Shown: positions 14,364 through 15,065 of the stretch, piece after piece
Numbering within the stretch: the first letter of the stretch is position 1
Layout of the letters: each line of letters begins with the position of its first letter
DNA from: Fibrobacterota bacterium
GTDB lineage: Bacteria > Fibrobacterota > Chitinivibrionia > Chitinivibrionales > JANQEN01
Assembly: GCA_030619215.1 (NCBI GenBank)
Contig: JAUXBV010000013.1
Coordinates: 1 to 15,065 of the forward strand
Direction of reading: 5' to 3'
DNA: 15,065 nucleotides
Translations under genes and position numbers: made by a program
Notes under the pieces: generated by a model
Told to the model about the DNA's origin: nothing
The model's database searches: none
The model's input: the letters and a program-made list of their open reading frames with translations, nothing else

Positions 14364-15065
14364 ATGAAACAATACCACACATATACCTTTTTGTTAATAG
14401 TATTTATACTTATAATCAATCCTGTATCAGCCGAAGAAAGAACTATTAACGTTAATGGAACCATACGAGAATACATAATTGAAGTACCCGGTAATTATTC
14501 CAACAGCCTTCGACACGACCTGATCATAGTCTACCATGGAATGACCGGCACTGCCTCACAAACCATGTTTACCGGTTTTCATAATTCCGGAGCACAGGAC
14601 CATTTCATTACTGTGTATCCCCAGGGGCTTGATGACATTGACAACCCGTTCAATCCCGGCACAACCACCACAGGCTGGAAATTCGAAATTGCCAATAACC
14701 GCGATGTAACCTTTACCGAAGTCCTCCTGGACACCCTTGAAGCGGAATTCAATATAAGACATGACGGAATTTACATTACCGGTATCTCAAACGGCGGCTA
14801 CTTTTCGGATATACTGGCCTGTAACATCGGCGACCGCCTTGCAGCAATCGCCCCGGTAATCGGCGGTTATCAATGGTTATCTTCATCCGCCTGCTCAATT
14901 TCGGAAAACCTGCCCATATTTCACCTCGGCACTGAATTTGACGCAATTGTGGACATTGAAAACCTCCGGGGTGCAACAGAATTCTGGATCGGCCATAATA
15001 ACTGCGACGACACCCCTGTACAGCAAGGTATATGCGACGTATATAAAGGCAGCGAGCAGGACGCC
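14364..15065 (+). CDS. secreted esterase, PHB depolymerase/feruloyl esterase (LpqC-like), 3' end outside window
   Basis: The first 234 codons are present with no stop, and the frame runs off the right edge. Residues 1-23 are a signal peptide (MKQYHTYTF, hydrophobic core, VSA/EE cleavage), so the enzyme is exported. The body follows the esterase-PHB family (COG3509, CE1-like): an opening strand pair (TINVNGTIREYIIEVP), the first-strand motif IIVYHGMTG at 54-62, VYPQGL at 84-89, the nucleophile Ser142 in GISNGG, APVIGGY after it, and a probable acid Asp193 in HLGTEFD. The catalytic His should lie beyond the edge. Members cleave short polyesters or feruloyl esters on plant xylan; which one applies here cannot be told. 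Whether a carbohydrate-binding or T9SS domain follows is unknown. The gene is divergently placed from the membrane hydrolase. Confidence 0.85.
   Translation, partial: MKQYHTYTFLLIVFILIINPVSAEERTINVNGTIREYIIEVPGNYSNSLRHDLIIVYHGMTGTASQTMFTGFHNSGAQDHFITVYPQGLDDIDNPFNPGTTTTGWKFEIANNRDVTFTEVLLDTLEAEFNIRHDGIYITGISNGGYFSDILACNIGDRLAAIAPVIGGYQWLSSSACSISENLPIFHLGTEFDAIVDIENLRGATEFWIGHNNCDDTPVQQGICDVYKGSEQDA

Overview
The window most likely comes from a Gram-negative bacterium of the Fibrobacterota-Chlorobiota-Bacteroidota (FCB) superphylum or a related candidate phylum. Two of its secreted proteins end in type IX secretion (T9SS) type A sorting domains, each opening with an NYPNPF motif and continuing through an IYD/IFD..G+ segment to a short basic tail. 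The intergenic DNA is very AT-rich and the coding regions moderately so. Three of the five genes have clear purine-rich Shine-Dalgarno sites. No rRNA, tRNA, CRISPR array or transposase is present, so the phylum cannot be fixed more closely.

Layout: (1) 1-293 is an AT-rich gene-free flank with a possible terminator hairpin. (2) 294-2006 (-) is a secreted right-handed beta-helix protein with a T9SS sorting domain. (3) 2007-2308 is the divergent intergenic region. (4) 2309-10426 (+) is a giant exported protein of about 2,705 residues. It has a small TolB/CsgG-like N-terminal domain and then about 70 TPR units. Its core is five consecutive 272-278-residue supermodules, each made of eight TPRs. 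(5) 10427-10504 is a convergent gap with a strong hairpin. (6) 10505-12910 (-) is a secreted acidic protein built of carboxypeptidase-regulatory/Ig-like modules, with a calcium-loop-like N-terminus and a T9SS sorting domain. (7) 12911-13307 is non-coding and carries a structured MITE-like repeat of about 196 bp. (8) 13308-14138 (-) is a membrane-anchored alpha/beta hydrolase of the ABHD13/BEM46 type. (9) 14139-14363 is a divergent spacer with short degenerate repeats. (10) 14364 to the right edge (+) is the 5' part of a secreted esterase of the PHB-depolymerase/feruloyl-esterase (LpqC, CE1-like) family.

All five proteins appear to be exported or membrane-anchored, so the region serves the cell envelope or the outside of the cell. 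The beta-helix protein and the CE1-like esterase would fit polysaccharide breakdown. The multi-Ig-like protein looks structural or adhesive. The giant TPR protein has a signal peptide but no T9SS tail, so it probably stays in the periplasm as a scaffold. The genes are not one operon: neighbours are divergent or convergent and each has its own control region. Any functional link between them is inference. The most notable object is the giant TPR protein, whose eight-TPR period matches roughly one turn of a TPR superhelix.
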